A stretch of 6,792 bases of DNA from Desulfovibrio sp. Lineage in GTDB: Bacteria > Desulfobacterota > Desulfovibrionia > Desulfovibrionales > Desulfovibrionaceae. The stretch spans positions 1-6,792 of the forward strand of contig JAISXC010000043.1 in NCBI GenBank assembly GCA_031270875.1, in the 5' to 3' direction. Below the pieces are notes generated by a model. The model had not been told where the DNA came from. It saw only the letters and a program-made list of their open reading frames with translations, and made no database searches. The stretch's first letter is position 1, and each line of letters opens with the position of its first letter. A program made the translations under genes and the position numbers. This document shows positions 5,875-6,792 of this stretch, one piece after another.

Positions 5875-6639
5875 TCACTCATCCTGGACGCGACGCAGCA
5901 TGTGGACTTCCCTTTCCGGTTTCCCGGTAATGAGCGTCATGAGGCGTATGCTGCGCAGATGCGTATATCCGCACTTCTCCGCTGTGCGCTGCACCTCGGT
6001 TTTATCCAGCCGCATCCAGTATTCTGACGGACGCCGTCGGCTTACAGGCAACTCCCAGTCATCGCTGTGGTATTGATTGTTGAGTACAGAATTATAACTG
6101 CGTGTGATCATTTCAAAAACAATAATCCCGCCCTGTTTGAGCCAAGGTTTCCAAGTTCGCAGAAATCCCCCCAAGTCGGCGCCGGGGACATGGTAAAGCC
6201 ATGTCAGGGATAAAATGCCGTCGAATACGAACGGGATATCAGGCTTGCCCGCCTGTGGTTTTTCAAAGGAAGGAGACAAGGCATCGTCTTCCCAGACATT
6301 CAGAGCGATCCCTTGCAGACGGGCCAGCGCGCGGCTCAACTGTGTGGCCTGCGGGGCAATGTCAATGCCATACAGCCGGCTGAAACCCTTCTTCGCCAGC
6401 CAAAGAAGATTGGCCCCGCTTCCGCAAGCGATCTCAAAAATTGCCGCATCCCGCGGCAGGGCGGAGGCGAGCCAGTCGCAAGCGACACAGGCGTGCCGGC
6501 GGAATTTTCTCCTTGTTATTGCGTGAATATGCCAGGGTTCCGCCCCGCTGTCATGAACAAGCCGCTTCACATCCTCGCCGGAAATGCCAAGATCATGCCC
6601 AAGTGGAAGATTTGCGCGCAAATATTGCATGAACGACAT
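5875..6639 (-). CDS. Class I SAM-dependent methyltransferase, substrate unknown
   Basis: Predicted cytoplasmic methyltransferase of 254 residues with a Rossmann-like fold. Motif I is FEIACGSGANLLWLAKKG (68-85), the SAM-binding glycine loop. The acidic residue after strand 2 is D93 in LYGIDIAPQA, and DD at 118-119 (VWEDDAL) probably corresponds to the adenine-contacting acid. Motif IV-like DGILSLTWLYHV is at 140-151, and LKQGGIIVFEM (167-177) fits the post-motif strand. Residues 1-60 and about 178-254 match no family I can name; the C-terminal part is rich in Arg, Trp and Tyr and probably sets substrate choice. The ATG at 6639 is supported by GGTGGAG (6653-6647 on the minus strand) 7 bases upstream. 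It is convergent with the carboxypeptidase gene and stands alone. Hand-counted GC over 6001-6360 is about 53%, against about 65% over 5341-5520 in the neighbour, which hints at a different history. Small-molecule, lipid and protein targets are all possible. Confidence 0.82.
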   Translation of the reverse strand: MSFMQYLRANLPLGHDLGISGEDVKRLVHDSGAEPWHIHAITRRKFRRHACVACDWLASALPRDAAIFEIACGSGANLLWLAKKGFSRLYGIDIAPQATQLSRALARLQGIALNVWEDDALSPSFEKPQAGKPDIPFVFDGILSLTWLYHVPGADLGGFLRTWKPWLKQGGIIVFEMITRSYNSVLNNQYHSDDWELPVSRRRPSEYWMRLDKTEVQRTAEKCGYTHLRSIRLMTLITGKPEREVHMLRRVQDE

Positions 6640-6678
6640 ATTTTATCTCCACCGGCAGTGCCAACTCAACTGTATGCA

Positions 6679-6687
6679 TGATATAAT
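6679..6687 (+). promoter_or_regulatory. Candidate extended -10 promoter pointing right
   Basis: TGATATAAT on the plus strand contains a perfect TATAAT (6682-6687) preceded by TG one base away, the extended -10 arrangement that can work without a good -35. No good -35 is seen 16-18 bases upstream. It points away from the methyltransferase gene toward the right edge, and shares its bases with the minus-strand -10 candidate. Confidence 0.35.
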
Positions 6688-6712
6688 GGCGGAAGCGGCG
6701 ACCTTTGGTCAA
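6683..6712 (-). promoter_or_regulatory. Candidate promoter for the methyltransferase gene
   Basis: On the minus strand TTGACC (6712-6707, five of six consensus positions) and CATTAT (6688-6683, four of six) are separated by 18 bases. Transcription would begin near 6676, giving a leader of about 37 bases that includes the GGTGGAG ribosome site. The region is AT-rich relative to the window. Confidence 0.4.
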
Positions 6713-6736
6713 TACTCCCCTTGCGTTATAAAAATT

Positions 6737-6792
6737 ATGGCGGCCATTCTGAAAAGTCAAGGAGAAAGGAAATTAGAGAGCTTCGCCCCTAT
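6737..6792 (+). CDS. Possible 5' fragment of a gene running off the right edge
   Basis: An ATG at 6737 opens a frame that stays open to the window end (MAAILKSQGERKLESFAP, 18 residues). Support is weak: no ribosome site precedes the ATG, and a purine-rich AAGGAGAAAGGA at 6769-6780 inside the frame looks more like the ribosome site of a gene starting at or beyond the edge. A TATAAA at 6727-6732 with TTGGTC 16 bases upstream could be a promoter for either. The product cannot be named. Confidence 0.2.
   Translation, partial: MAAILKSQGERKLESFAP

Noticed and set aside
6734..6747. Short inverted repeat ATGGC-G-GCCAT near the right edge.
   Set aside because: Five base pairs with a one-base centre is common by chance, cannot form a normal hairpin loop, and has no neighbouring repeat to suggest an operator.

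Overview
The window holds six complete protein-coding genes in two opposed blocks, plus one gene on its own at the right. They are housekeeping or envelope genes of a fairly GC-rich, motile, Gram-negative-type bacterium: it encodes a CheV chemotaxis adaptor, GreA, and a periplasmic D,D-peptidase with a signal peptide. Gene content and protein style fit a Desulfovibrio-like deltaproteobacterium. That assignment is an impression from the sequence, not a demonstrated match.

Left block, minus strand (78-3260). Read from right to left it contains a multi-pass membrane protein of the UPF0104 / lysylphosphatidylglycerol-synthase transmembrane (flippase-like) family, then 12 bases later a GT-B glycosyltransferase of the MurG-like / MJ1255-like type, and after a 177-base gap a CheV protein (CheW domain plus response-regulator receiver). 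The first two are almost certainly one transcription unit and may act together on a membrane glycolipid or polyprenyl-linked sugar. cheV seems to have its own promoter and a good ribosome site.

Right block, plus strand (3469-5851). greA, an AI-2E/PerM-family permease and an S11-family D-alanyl-D-alanine carboxypeptidase are joined by two ATGA stop/start overlaps, so they are probably one mRNA with coupled translation. A 208-base divergent spacer (3261-3468) separates the two blocks. It carries a plausible greA promoter and an AT-rich palindrome.

Right end (5852-6792). A convergent class I SAM-dependent methyltransferase on the minus strand ends 23 bases from the carboxypeptidase, with a GC-rich hairpin at the junction. 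Its base composition is clearly lower in GC than its neighbour, suggesting a separate origin. Upstream of it lies an AT-rich stretch in which promoter-like elements for both strands share the same -10 bases. A short open frame runs off the right edge.

No tRNA, rRNA, CRISPR array, insertion sequence, integrase or obvious defence system was seen. I found no convincing undescribed system. The most promising lead is the two-gene flippase-like / glycosyltransferase unit of unknown substrate.
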